Shown: one piece after another, positions 23,569 through 32,514 of the stretch
How positions within the stretch are numbered: position 1 is the first letter of the stretch
Layout: each line of letters opens with the position of its first letter
Assembly (NCBI RefSeq): GCF_020176955.2
Contig: NZ_JAIUCZ020000003.1
Span: forward strand, 372,001-436,000
DNA from: Nocardia sp. alder85J
Lineage (GTDB): Bacteria; Actinomycetota; Actinomycetes; Mycobacteriales; Mycobacteriaceae
Length of the DNA: 64,000 nt
Reading direction: 5' to 3'
The notes under the pieces: generated by a model
The model's input: only the letters and a program-made list of their open reading frames with translations
The model's database searches: none
Told to the model about the DNA's origin: nothing
Position numbers and translations under genes: made by a program

Positions 23569-25821
23569 TCAGTCCGAGGCTGGAATCCAGGCCGGGTGCC
23601 ACAGGCGCCCGGCCTCGGTCCAATTCATGTAGCGCACGGTGCCGGTGACCTTCGGCGTCACCCATACCGCGTCCTTGCGCTCCACGGCGGTGAGTTCGTT
23701 GTCGAAGGGACTGGTCCGCCGTTCCGACCGGCGCAGCCGGGACGCCAGGTCGGCCATCTCCCGCTCGTCGAAGCCCGTGCCGACCCGGCCCACGTAGAAC
23801 AACTTGTCCTCGTGCCACACCCCGATCAGCAGCGAGGCGAACGAGCGGGCCGTACTGCGCCGCCAGCCGCCGACCACCACCTGCTGGGTGCGCCAATTGC
23901 GGCTCTTGACCCAGGACTGCCCGCGCCGGCCCGGCAGATAGACGCTGTCCAGCCGTTTGGCGACCACGCCCTCCATCTCGTGCTCCTGGCTGTAGCGCAA
24001 CGCCTCCGCGCCGGAACCGTCCAGCCGCGGCGGCACCACCAGTGACGGCGCCTGCGCAGCCAGCGCCTCCAGCACCCGCCGCCGATCCGAGTACCGCTTG
24101 CGCAGCAGCGAGGTGCCGTCCAGATAGAGCACGTCGAAGGCGACGAACACCGCCCGCGCGGCATCCGCTTGCAGCAGGCCCAGATTCGTCACCCCGTGCG
24201 CGTCGAACACCACCGCCTCGCCGTCGAGCACGACGCGATGCCCGGCCAATTCGCCGCCGAGCCGGGCCACCTGCGGATAGCGGCCGGTGACCACGTTGCC
24301 CGCGCGACTGTGCAGGGTGACCGCGCCGTCGGCGATCTCGGCGATCAGCCGGAAGCCGTCCCATTTCGTCTCGAAGGCCCAGTCGGCGGCCGCCAGGCCG
24401 GAGACGTCACCCGGCGTCGCGAGCATGGGGGACAGTCCGTGCGGCAGCGGGGCCGAGCGGTGCGGCGGCTCCTGCGCAACCGGTTGTGCCGCTGCGGGTT
24501 CCGGCTTCATCAGATGCATGAGCCACTGGTTGCCGTTGGTCTGGATGAGGGCGTACCGGCCGGTCAGGCGGGTGCCGTGCAGGCGCACGATGACCTCGTC
24601 GGCGCGCCACTTCTCCGTCTCGTAGGTGCCCGAATCCCAGATCGTCATCTCGCCGCCGCCGTACTCCCCCCGGGGAATCCGGCCGTGGAAGTCCAGATAC
24701 TCCAGCGGATGGTCCTCGGTGTGCACCGCCAGCCGGTTCTCGCCGGTGGAGGTGGGCGGGCCCTTCGGCACCGCCCAGGACACCAGCACACCGCCGCGCT
24801 CCAGCCGCAGATCCCAGTGCAGCCGGCGGGCGTGATGCTCCTGCACCACGAACCGGTCCCCTGCCCCCGCCACCGGCGGCTCGGCCGGCACCGGCTCCGG
24901 GGTGCGGGCCGGATCGCGCATCGACCGATAGGTGGACAGCGGATCTCGTTCCGGCAGCGGCGGATCCAGCCCGGCCAGCAGATCGCCGCCGGACCGCCAG
25001 CGGGCCAGCACCTCGTCGAAGGTCAACTGCCGCAATGTCTTCCGCTGCTCGATCTCGTTCCAGGAGCGCGGCGCCGCTACCGTCGGGTGGTCCCGGCCCC
25101 GCAGCGAGTACGGCGCGATGGTGGTCTTGGCCGGATTGTTCTGGCTCCAGTCCAGAAATACCCGGCCCGGCCGGGCCGATTTGGCCATCGTGGCCGTGAC
25201 CAGCTCCGGGTGCAACCGCTCCAGACCCGTGGCCAGCTGCTTCGCCACCGTGGAGGCGCCGTGCCCGGTCAGCGTCCGGTCCAGCGGGACGTAAACGTGA
25301 ATCCCCTTGCTGCCGCTGGTGACCGGATACGCGTCCAGGCCGATGTCACGGACGGTGTCGCGGATGGCCAGCGCCACCAGCGCGCATTCGGCCAGTCCGG
25401 CGCCCGGCCCCGGATCCAGATCGAAGACCAACCTGGTCGCCGGGCCGCGCTCGCCGTCGGTGAAACGCCATTGCGGCACATGGATTTCCAGCGCCGCCTG
25501 CTGCCCGATCCAGGCCAGCCCGGCCACCGAGTCCAGCAGCGGATACGTCACCCGGCGATCGGAATGCTCCACCGTGCGCCGCGGCAGGAACTGCGGCGCG
25601 TGCGCGGGCAGATTCTTCTCGAAGAACGACGGCTCCCCGACCCCGTTCGGCCATCGCTTCCTGGTGACCGCGCGACCGGCCACATGCGGCAACAGCGCCG
25701 CGGCGATCTCGGTGAAATAGTCGACGACCTGCCCCTTGGTGGTGCCGGTGGCCGGATACAGCACCTTGTCGAGGTTGCTCAACTCAACCTCGACACCCCC
25801 GAAGCTCCGGCGGGAGACCAT
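23569..25821 (-). CDS. ligD: ATP-dependent DNA ligase LigD (Pol-PE-Lig)
   Basis: A 750-residue multifunctional end-joining enzyme in the mycobacterial domain order. Polymerase/primase domain: about 1-290, with LVFDLDPGPGAG supplying catalytic aspartates. Phosphoesterase domain: about 350-480, with HHARRLHWDLRLERGG and FHGRIPRGEYGGGEMTIWDSG. Ligase domain: about 500-750, with adenylation motif ETKWDGFRLI (the lysine is the AMP acceptor) and EGVVAKRLDS. It repairs double-strand breaks together with Ku. No ku gene is in the window. ATG 25821 has a minus-strand TACACT box six bases upstream (leaderless); the longer frame lacks a ribosome site. Confidence 0.95.
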   Translation of the reverse strand: MVSRRSFGGVEVELSNLDKVLYPATGTTKGQVVDYFTEIAAALLPHVAGRAVTRKRWPNGVGEPSFFEKNLPAHAPQFLPRRTVEHSDRRVTYPLLDSVAGLAWIGQQAALEIHVPQWRFTDGERGPATRLVFDLDPGPGAGLAECALVALAIRDTVRDIGLDAYPVTSGSKGIHVYVPLDRTLTGHGASTVAKQLATGLERLHPELVTATMAKSARPGRVFLDWSQNNPAKTTIAPYSLRGRDHPTVAAPRSWNEIEQRKTLRQLTFDEVLARWRSGGDLLAGLDPPLPERDPLSTYRSMRDPARTPEPVPAEPPVAGAGDRFVVQEHHARRLHWDLRLERGGVLVSWAVPKGPPTSTGENRLAVHTEDHPLEYLDFHGRIPRGEYGGGEMTIWDSGTYETEKWRADEVIVRLHGTRLTGRYALIQTNGNQWLMHLMKPEPAAAQPVAQEPPHRSAPLPHGLSPMLATPGDVSGLAAADWAFETKWDGFRLIAEIADGAVTLHSRAGNVVTGRYPQVARLGGELAGHRVVLDGEAVVFDAHGVTNLGLLQADAARAVFVAFDVLYLDGTSLLRKRYSDRRRVLEALAAQAPSLVVPPRLDGSGAEALRYSQEHEMEGVVAKRLDSVYLPGRRGQSWVKSRNWRTQQVVVGGWRRSTARSFASLLIGVWHEDKLFYVGRVGTGFDEREMADLASRLRRSERRTSPFDNELTAVERKDAVWVTPKVTGTVRYMNWTEAGRLWHPAWIPASD

Positions 25822-26177
25822 GGTCGCAGTGTAGAGGCGACCACCGACATCCCGGGCCCGCCGACACCGCCACGTCCGGCCCGGACCTCGGAGGACGCCG
25901 CCTACCCACCCACGACGACGCTCCCCCGGCACGGACCGGCACCCATGCCCGGAGCGCCAGGTGTGGTTCGCGCTCCGCTCGGCGACCGGAGCGCGGCAGC
26001 CTCAGGCAACCACCCCGGGCACGACAGCAGCCGGGACCGCGCGACACCGAGCGCTCTGCGCCGCAACGGCCCCCGGTGACGACCCGAATCCGGGGGAGGT
26101 CCGGACCGCTCGACACCAGAAGCTTTGCCCCGCAAAGGTTTCCGGTGACGACGACTCCGGTTCCGGCCGCTGCCGGG
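25822..26177. other. 356-bp region between ligD and MT0933-like gene
   Basis: It contains the minus-strand ligD -10 box TACACT (25828-25833) and a degenerate direct repeat of about 50 bp (CGACACC at 26042 and 26111; CGGTGAC at 26074 and 26143; period 69). No convincing gene in either strand. Confidence 0.35.
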
Positions 26178-26678
26178 CTACTCGGCGGCCGGAGTCTCGG
26201 CGGCGGCCTCGGGCGTCGGAGCGGCTTCGGGCTCGGCGGGGGTCTCGGGCTCGGAGACAGCCTCCGGGGCAGCGGCCGGTTCCGGCTCCGGGTCGGGCTC
26301 GGCCTCCGGCTCGGCGGCGGGTGCGGCGACAGCTTCGGGCTCCGCGACGGGCTCGGGCGCCGGAACGGCTTCGGGCTCCGCGACGGCCTCGGGCTCGGCG
26401 ACCGGTTCGGGCTCGGCCGGAGCCTCGGGCTCGGCGGCAGCCGTCTCCGGGGCGGGCGCTTCCTCGGCGGCGGCTTCCTCCGGGGCCGCGGTCTGCTCCG
26501 GGATCACGCTCTTGACGACGTCGGTGCCCTTCTCGATCTTGTCGGTGAACTTGCCGCCGGTCTTCTCGTCGATGAAACCGCCCGCTTTGTCCACGGCCTC
26601 GTGGATCTTGTCGGCGTTGTCCGCAGCGAGTTCCTTGCCCCGGCCAACCAATCCCTTGAGCGTATCGATGAGACTCAT
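26178..26678 (-). CDS. MT0933-type antitoxin-like protein with acidic PEA tail
   Basis: A 166-residue protein. The first 55 residues (MSLIDTLKGLVGRGKELAAD..., then GGFIDEKTGGKFTDKIEKG) match the small MT0933/Rv0909 antitoxin-like family, a helical and amphipathic unit. The rest is a very acidic, low-complexity tail of Pro-Glu-Ala repeats that family members usually lack or have much shorter. Rv0909 is paired with toxin Rv0910; no partner toxin is visible here. It lies 27 bp downstream of the metallo-beta-lactamase gene and is probably cotranscribed with it. Confidence 0.7.
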   Translation of the reverse strand: MSLIDTLKGLVGRGKELAADNADKIHEAVDKAGGFIDEKTGGKFTDKIEKGTDVVKSVIPEQTAAPEEAAAEEAPAPETAAAEPEAPAEPEPVAEPEAVAEPEAVPAPEPVAEPEAVAAPAAEPEAEPDPEPEPAAAPEAVSEPETPAEPEAAPTPEAAAETPAAE

Positions 26679-26705
26679 CGGACCTGCCCTCTCACTTCTG
26701 GGTCG

Positions 26706-27881
26706 TCACTGCGGCGGCGATACCGCACTGCGGATATTTTCCCACCACGGGACCTGGGGTTGCAGTGCAATCGGATCGATCCGCTCGCCCGGGATCGGCA
26801 CCGCCACCGGAGTGCCGGCGGCGTGGGCGGCGGACACCAGCCGGCGCACCGGTTCGGCCCATTCGTGGAAGGCGAGATTGAAGGTGGCCCAGTGGATCGG
26901 GACCAGCAGGCCGTGATGCGGGTCGCCCGCGCACACGTCGGCGTGCGCGCGCACCGCCTCCTCCGGATTCATGTGCACGTCGGGCCAGTGCACGTCGTAG
27001 GCGCCGATCGGCAGCAGGGTCAGATCGAACGGTCCCGCGGTGGCGCCGATCTCCGCGAAGGCCCGGGTGTATCCGGTGTCGCCGCCGAAGTACACCCGCC
27101 GCACCGGGCCCCGGACGATCCACGAGGCCCACAGCGTGGTGTTGCGGACCAGGCCGCGGCCGGAGAAGTGCCGGGCCTCGGTACAGGTCAGCACCAGATC
27201 GCCGGACTCCCGCGCGCGGCCCAGGTCGGCCATCGATACCGAAGCGCCCCAGTCCAATTCGATGATCCGGCGGTCCGGCACCTGCCATTTGCGCAGGTGC
27301 GCGCCGATGCCCAGCGGCACCACGAACGGCGCGTCGTGGCCGTCGACCAGGCCGCGGACGGTGTCCCGGTCGAGGTGGTCGTAGTGGTCGTGCGAGATCA
27401 CGATCGCGTCCAGCGGCGGCAGGTCCGCCAGCGGCACCGGCACCGGATGCAGCCGGGCGGGCCCGACCAGCGCCGACGGTGAGACCCGCTCGCTCCACAC
27501 CGGATCGGTGAGGATGCGGTACCCGTCGACCTCCAGCAGCGCCGACGCGTGGCCGTACCAGGTGACGGCCAGATCGGCGGCGGCGGCCGGGGTCTGCGGG
27601 ACGGCCAGCGGAATCGTGCCCGCCGGCCGGCCCACGCCCTGCCGGGTCAGCGCCGAGACCAGCAGCGAGAGCATCGAGCCCGGCCGCACGGCGACGCTCG
27701 GCTCGATGTTGTGGAACTGCCGGTTGCGGTAGCCCGCGGCGCCCGAGGCGACCGGCGCGATGGCCGCGGCCGAGGCGCCCATCGCCGACGGGATCTCCCA
27801 TATCGCCCGGACCACCCAGCCCAGGCCCACCGCCCCGGCGGCCGTCAGCGCGGTCCGGCGCAGCCCCGCGAGCGCGCCCAT
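26706..27881 (-). CDS. Metallo-beta-lactamase-fold hydrolase (NAPE-PLD-like)
   Basis: A 391-residue protein with an N-terminal hydrophobic anchor (about 8-40) and a metallo-beta-lactamase domain of the NAPE-PLD/UlaG-like kind. Metal motifs: SHDHYDHLD near residue 173, TEARHFSGRG, VYFGGDTGYT and LVPIHWATF near the end. It is a likely phosphodiesterase or lipid hydrolase at the membrane, and corresponds to M. tuberculosis Rv0906 in type and neighbourhood. The ATG overlaps the echA6 stop (TGATG), so the two are translationally coupled. Confidence 0.85.
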   Translation of the reverse strand: MGALAGLRRTALTAAGAVGLGWVVRAIWEIPSAMGASAAAIAPVASGAAGYRNRQFHNIEPSVAVRPGSMLSLLVSALTRQGVGRPAGTIPLAVPQTPAAAADLAVTWYGHASALLEVDGYRILTDPVWSERVSPSALVGPARLHPVPVPLADLPPLDAIVISHDHYDHLDRDTVRGLVDGHDAPFVVPLGIGAHLRKWQVPDRRIIELDWGASVSMADLGRARESGDLVLTCTEARHFSGRGLVRNTTLWASWIVRGPVRRVYFGGDTGYTRAFAEIGATAGPFDLTLLPIGAYDVHWPDVHMNPEEAVRAHADVCAGDPHHGLLVPIHWATFNLAFHEWAEPVRRLVSAAHAAGTPVAVPIPGERIDPIALQPQVPWWENIRSAVSPPQ

Positions 27882-28600
27882 CAGCGGCCCACGAACTTCG
27901 GTGCGCGCTTCTCCCGGCGGGCCACCATCGCCTCCTCGGCGTCGGCGCTCTCCCAGGCCGCCCGCAACGCCGCCGCCTGTTCCGGGGTCTCGGCCCCGTC
28001 ACCGCCGTTGAGCACCATCTTCAGGTGACGCAACGACAGCGGCGCCAGCGTGGCGATCTGCTTCGCCCACGCCTGCGCGTCCGCCGGCGTGCCGATCCGG
28101 TTGGCGTAGCCGAAGGTGTAGGCGTCGGCCGCGGGAATCAGCTCGGCGCCCAGCAGCATGGTGCGGGCCGGGCCGCCGCCGATCAGTGCGGCGAGCCGCC
28201 GCACGGTCCAATTGTCCAGTGAGACACCGAGTTTGGCGGCCGGAATGCCGACGAAGGCGTCCGGGCTCAGCACCCGCAGATCGGAGGCGAGCGTCAGCTG
28301 CACGCCCGCGCCCAGCGCCCCGCCGTGGATGGCGGAGATCACCGGCACCGGCGCGTTCTCCACCGCGTGCAGCATCGCCATCAGCGCGCGCAGGAACTGT
28401 TCCGAATGCGCGCCGTCGAGGTCCGCGCCGGCGCAGAAGATCCGCCCGGCGCCGGTGAGCACGATCACCCGGGCATCGGCGGCGGCGGCCGTGACCGCCT
28501 CGTGCAGCAGCGCCACCAGTTCCTCGTTCAGGGCGTTGCGGCGCTGCGGGCGCTGCAATTCGATGGTGACCACGTCACCATCGCGGCTCACACCCAGCAT
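27881..28600 (-). CDS. echA6: Enoyl-CoA hydratase/isomerase family protein EchA6-like
   Basis: A 239-residue crotonase-fold protein. The oxyanion-hole segments are present as GAGRIFCAGADLDG and HGGALGAGVQLTLASD. The glutamate pair of true hydratases is not evident: the second position region reads FVGIPAAKLGVSLDNW, as in EchA6, which binds acyl-CoA without being a normal hydratase and feeds mycolate synthesis. Start ATG 28600 has GGGGAGG eight to nine bases upstream. First gene of a minus-strand operon with the hydrolase. Assignment to EchA6 rests on neighbours as well as sequence. Confidence 0.8.
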   Translation of the reverse strand: MLGVSRDGDVVTIELQRPQRRNALNEELVALLHEAVTAAAADARVIVLTGAGRIFCAGADLDGAHSEQFLRALMAMLHAVENAPVPVISAIHGGALGAGVQLTLASDLRVLSPDAFVGIPAAKLGVSLDNWTVRRLAALIGGGPARTMLLGAELIPAADAYTFGYANRIGTPADAQAWAKQIATLAPLSLRHLKMVLNGGDGAETPEQAAALRAAWESADAEEAMVARREKRAPKFVGR

Positions 28601-28699
28601 GGTCAGGACCTCCCCGGTCGTGCGACGAGCATTGACGACTTCACTGTAGGTGGCCGACGGTTGCCCGGCCGCACCCGACGCACCAGCGGTACTGTGACG

Positions 28700-30001
28700 A
28701 TGGTGACCACCGCCGATGTCGACATTCTCGTGATCGGCGCGGGCCAGGCCGGACTGTCGGTGGGGTACCACCTGCAACGACTGGGACTGCGCCCGGACCG
28801 GGATTTCCGCATCGTCGACCACGCGCCCGGACCGGGCGGGGCCTGGCAGTTCCGCTGGCCGTCGCTGACGCTGACCACGGTGAACCGGGTCCACGATCTG
28901 CCGGGCATGTCGTTCGCGGAGACCCTGCCGCCGGATGCCGACGACGTCCCGGCCGCCACCGCCGTCCCGCACTATTTCGACCTCTACGAGAAGCGATTCG
29001 GGCTCGCCGTGCGGCGGCCGGTCTCGGTCCGGGTGGTGTGCGACCGCGCCTCGGCCGCCACCTGCCCGGCCGGCGAGGTCGACGGCCTGCTGCACGTCGA
29101 CACCGTGCCGGGCGAGGTCTCGGGCCCACCGCCGGATTCCCTGCGGAGCAGGTCGGCAGACACCGGACCGAGTGCGCCGCGGGAGACCTCGCCGAGCAGT
29201 TCGGCGAGCGCCGCGACCGAGGCGGGAACCGTCTCGGTGGCGGCGGCGCAGCCGGGCGGCAGCGGCGGACCTGTGGCCGAGGCGCAGATCACGACGCTGC
29301 GGGTGCGCGGCCTGGTCAATGCGACCGGGACCTGGGAGAAGCCGTTCATCCCCTACTACCCCGGCGCCGAGACCTTCACCGGCCGGCAGTTGCACGCGCA
29401 CGACTACCGGACGGCGGCGGAATTCGCGGGTGAGCACGTCGTGGTGGTGGGTGCGGGGATCTCGGCGATCCAGTTGCTCGACGAGATCTCGCAGGTGACC
29501 ACCACGACCTGGGTGTCGCGCACCGAACCGCGCTGGCGCGAAACGCCGTTCGGCCCGGACGACGGCCGGGCCGCGGTCGCGCTGGTCGAGGATCGGGTGC
29601 GTCGCGGCCTGCCGCCGCGCTCGGTGGTGTCGGTGACCGGGCTGCCGGTCGACGACCGGGTCCGGGCGGCCCGCGCGCGGGGGGCGTTGCGCTGGCACCC
29701 GATGTTCCGGCGCCTCGAGCCCGACGGGGTGCGCTGGGCCGACGGAACCTTCCAGCCCGCGCGAGTGATCCTGTGGGCCACCGGTTTTCGCAGTGCGCTG
29801 GACCATCTGGCACCGCTGCGGCTGCGCGGGCCCGGCGGCGGCATCACCATGACCGGGCGGCTGGCCACCCGGGTCGCCGCGGACCCGCGCATCCATCTGA
29901 TCGGCTACGGCCCCTCGGCCAGCACGATCGGCGCCAATCGCGCCGGGCGTGCGGCCGCGGTGGAACTCACCGAATATCTGGGCCTGCCGCGCGCCCAGTG
30001 A
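28700..30001 (+). CDS. FAD-dependent monooxygenase/oxidoreductase
   Basis: A 433-residue flavoprotein of the Baeyer-Villiger/flavin monooxygenase-like group. The FAD-binding Rossmann motif is VIGAGQAGLS near residue 15 and the NADPH-binding one is VVVGAGISA near 250, with an ATG-like motif in ILWATGFRS. A disordered Ser/Ala/Pro-rich insertion of about 55 residues (about 145-200) separates the two halves and is unlikely to be part of the fold. Substrate unknown. The box TACTGT (28690-28695) lies four bases from ATG 28700 and seven from the next codon, GTG 28703, which may be the real leaderless start. Confidence 0.82.
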   Translation: MVTTADVDILVIGAGQAGLSVGYHLQRLGLRPDRDFRIVDHAPGPGGAWQFRWPSLTLTTVNRVHDLPGMSFAETLPPDADDVPAATAVPHYFDLYEKRFGLAVRRPVSVRVVCDRASAATCPAGEVDGLLHVDTVPGEVSGPPPDSLRSRSADTGPSAPRETSPSSSASAATEAGTVSVAAAQPGGSGGPVAEAQITTLRVRGLVNATGTWEKPFIPYYPGAETFTGRQLHAHDYRTAAEFAGEHVVVVGAGISAIQLLDEISQVTTTTWVSRTEPRWRETPFGPDDGRAAVALVEDRVRRGLPPRSVVSVTGLPVDDRVRAARARGALRWHPMFRRLEPDGVRWADGTFQPARVILWATGFRSALDHLAPLRLRGPGGGITMTGRLATRVAADPRIHLIGYGPSASTIGANRAGRAAAVELTEYLGLPRAQ

Positions 30002-30853
30002 TCACAACCCGAGGCTGAACTCGTCCGGGTCGGGACCGATGCGGGTGGCGGTGTCCAGGGCGTCGATGCGCTGCATCTGCTCGGTGGTCAGCTCGAAGGA
30101 GAACACGTCGAAGTTCTCCTCGATGCGGGACGGGGTGACCGACTTCGGGATGACCACATTGCCCAGTTGCAGATGCCAGCGGATGATCACCTGGGCCGCG
30201 GTGCGGCCGGTCTGCTCCGCGATCTCCGCGATGGTCGGATCCTTCAGCTCCTTGCCCTGGCCGAGCGGGCTCCACGCCTCGGTGGCGATGCTGTGCCGGG
30301 CGTGGAAGGCGCGCAGGGCGGGCTGGGCCAGGGTCGGATGCAGTTCGATCTGGTTCACCGCCGGGGTCTCACCGGTCTCGGCGATCAGCCGCTGCAAGTG
30401 GTCGACGGTGAAGTTGGAGACGCCGATCGACCCGATCCGGCCCTGCGACTTCAGCGCCTGGAAGGCTCGGAAGGTGTCCACGAACCGGTCGGCGCGGGCC
30501 ACCGGCCAGTGGATCAGGTACAGGTCCAGGAACTCCAGGCCCAGTTCCTTCATGCTCGTGTCGAAGGCCCGCAACGTGGAGTCGTAGCCCTGATCGGGAT
30601 TCCACAGTTTGGTGGTGACGAAGACCTCGTCGCGCGCCACTCCGGATTCCCGGATCGCACGGCCGACCTCGGCCTCGTTCCCGTACGCCGCAGCGGTATC
30701 GATGCTGCGGTACCCCGCTTCGAGGGCCGTGGCGACGGTGGCGAACGCCTCCTCGCTGGCCACCTGCCACACCCCGAAACCGAGCTGGGGTATGACGTTT
30801 CCGTCGTTGAGGACGACGGACGGCACAGTGCTGCTTGCGCTACTGAAGGTCAC
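30002..30853 (-). CDS. Aldo/keto reductase
   Basis: A 283-residue NADPH-dependent aldo/keto reductase (AKR5-like). The catalytic tetrad is complete: Asp and Tyr in SIDTAAAYGNEAEVG, Lys in VTTKLWNP and His in YLIHWP. The NADPH-binding end has VIPKSVTPSRIEENFDVF. It reduces small aldehydes or ketones; a homologue, Rv2971, is implicated in dicarbonyl detoxification. GTG 30853 gives the usual family length and a 14-bp overlap with accD3; an ATG at 30895 would add 14 residues and overlap by 56 bp. Confidence 0.87.
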   Translation of the reverse strand: MTFSSASSTVPSVVLNDGNVIPQLGFGVWQVASEEAFATVATALEAGYRSIDTAAAYGNEAEVGRAIRESGVARDEVFVTTKLWNPDQGYDSTLRAFDTSMKELGLEFLDLYLIHWPVARADRFVDTFRAFQALKSQGRIGSIGVSNFTVDHLQRLIAETGETPAVNQIELHPTLAQPALRAFHARHSIATEAWSPLGQGKELKDPTIAEIAEQTGRTAAQVIIRWHLQLGNVVIPKSVTPSRIEENFDVFSFELTTEQMQRIDALDTATRIGPDPDEFSLGL

Positions 30854-32441
30854 CGTTCCGACCGTAGAAGCGGTTTCCGGACCCGTCAACGACATGACCC
30901 GGTGTGTTCGAGCTCACCTCGGTCACCAGCCCGAGGCGGCGGTACCGCGATCGGCGGGCCGCCCGCAGTTCCGCCGGGGCGCCGGCCCGCAGTTCGTCCA
31001 GCGTCTCCGCGATGGCGCCGACCATGCGGTGGGCGAAGGCGGTGGGTTCGGCCGCGGCGTCCGGATGTTCGCCGACGATCCGGTCCACGATTCCGTCGGC
31101 GTGCAGGTCGCGAGCGCGGATACGTTGGGTGGCGGCCAGTTCCGCGGCATGTGCGGTGTCCCGGTACACGATCGCGCTGGCGCCCTCCGGCGGCAGCGGC
31201 GCCAGCCAGGCGTGTCCGGCGGCCAGCACCCGATCGGCGGGCAGCAGCGCCAGGGCGCCGCCGCCGGTGCCCTGGCCGAGCAGCACCGACACCGTGGGAG
31301 TGTCCAGCATCACCAGATCGGCCAGGCACCTGGCGATCTCGGGCGCCAGACCACGCTCCTCCGCCTCGCGCGACAGCGAGGCGCCGGCGGTGTCGATCAC
31401 CAGCACCAGCGGCAGGCGCAGTTCCGCCGCCAGCTGCATGCTGCGCCGTGCCTCCCGCAGCGCCGCCGGTCCCATGGTGTTCTCGCGCGTCTGCCCGGCG
31501 CGGTCGTGCCCGAAGACCACACAGGAACGACCGTGGAAGCGGGCCAGGGCGTGCACCACGGTGCGGTCGGCCTCGCCTTGTCCGGTGCCGGACAACGGCA
31601 CTCGATCGGTGGCGCGCCGCAGCAACTGCCGGATACCCGGGCGATCGGGCTTGCGGGAGATCAGCACCGATCGCCACGCGGACGAATTCGATTCGGCCGC
31701 AACGTAATCGGATCCGAACGCCGGCCGGGCCGGGTGCGCGGCCACGACGTCGTCGAGATCGGCTGGAAAGTCCTTGCCGCACACCACATTCAGCACCCGA
31801 TGGGCGATCCGGCGGAACAGCGGGACCGGCAGTACGCCGTCGATCACGCCTGAGCGATAAAGGTTTTCGGCCGTCTGCACGCCCTCGGGAAACGGATGCC
31901 CGTACAGCGCCTCGTACACCCGCGGGCCGAGGAAGCCGATCAGCGCGCCGGGCTGGGCGAAGGTCATGTGCCCCAGCGAACCCCAGGACGCGAACACGCC
32001 ACCCATGGTCGGGTCGCGCAGATACACCAGATAGGGATGTCCCGCCGCCTTGTGCGCGGCCACCGCACCGGCGATCTTGACCATCTGCACGAAGGCGACC
32101 GTGCCCTCCTGCATCCGGGTGCCGCCCGAGGTCGGCGACGCCAGCAGGGGCAGGCCCAGTTCGGTGGCGCGCTCGACCGCCGTCACGACCCGTTCCGCCG
32201 CCGCGACCCCGATCGACCCCGCGAGGAAGCCGAACTCGCACGCGACCACGGCGACCCGCCGTCCGCGCAGTAACCCCTCACCGGTCAGCACGGACTCGTC
32301 GACGCCCGCACGGGCGGCAGCCGCCCGTAGCTCCACCCGGTACTCGGGAGCTGCGGCCACCTCGACAGGCGGCCGGTCCCAGCTCACGAAGGAATCCGGA
32401 TCGAGCAGGTCGTCCAGCAGCTGTCGCGCCGAGATCTTCAC
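30840..32441 (-). CDS. accD3: Acyl-CoA carboxylase carboxyltransferase AccD3-like
   Basis: A 533-residue carboxyltransferase with both halves of the fold in one chain. The N-terminal half (about 30-250) has SPTSGGTRMQEGTVAFVQM and GVFASWGSLGHM, forming the acyl-CoA pocket; the C-terminal half (about 280-500) has DTAGASLSREAEERG and LLGQGTGGGALALLPADRV, the carboxybiotin side. It transfers carboxyl groups from biotin to acyl-CoA for malonyl-type precursors and needs a separate biotin-carrier subunit. Position beside prrA/prrB and echA6 recalls Rv0904c. The minus-strand box TACGCT (32453-32448) ends six bases before GTG 32441. Confidence 0.85.
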   Translation of the reverse strand: MKISARQLLDDLLDPDSFVSWDRPPVEVAAAPEYRVELRAAAARAGVDESVLTGEGLLRGRRVAVVACEFGFLAGSIGVAAAERVVTAVERATELGLPLLASPTSGGTRMQEGTVAFVQMVKIAGAVAAHKAAGHPYLVYLRDPTMGGVFASWGSLGHMTFAQPGALIGFLGPRVYEALYGHPFPEGVQTAENLYRSGVIDGVLPVPLFRRIAHRVLNVVCGKDFPADLDDVVAAHPARPAFGSDYVAAESNSSAWRSVLISRKPDRPGIRQLLRRATDRVPLSGTGQGEADRTVVHALARFHGRSCVVFGHDRAGQTRENTMGPAALREARRSMQLAAELRLPLVLVIDTAGASLSREAEERGLAPEIARCLADLVMLDTPTVSVLLGQGTGGGALALLPADRVLAAGHAWLAPLPPEGASAIVYRDTAHAAELAATQRIRARDLHADGIVDRIVGEHPDAAAEPTAFAHRMVGAIAETLDELRAGAPAELRAARRSRYRRLGLVTEVSSNTPGHVVDGSGNRFYGRNGDLQ

Positions 32442-32468
32442 GCGGCGAGCGTAGCCGAACACCGATCA

Positions 32469-32511
32469 CCGGCCACGAGACCGTGAGCCCGGCGGCTCCG
32501 GTCGTGGCCGG
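32469..32511. terminator. Terminator of the conservon operon
   Basis: CCGGCCACGAGACCG (32469-32483) pairs with 32499-32511 through 13 bp with a 2-nt bulge. It sits just past the stop of the GTPase gene (minus strand). Confidence 0.5.
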
Positions 32512-32514
32512 GTC

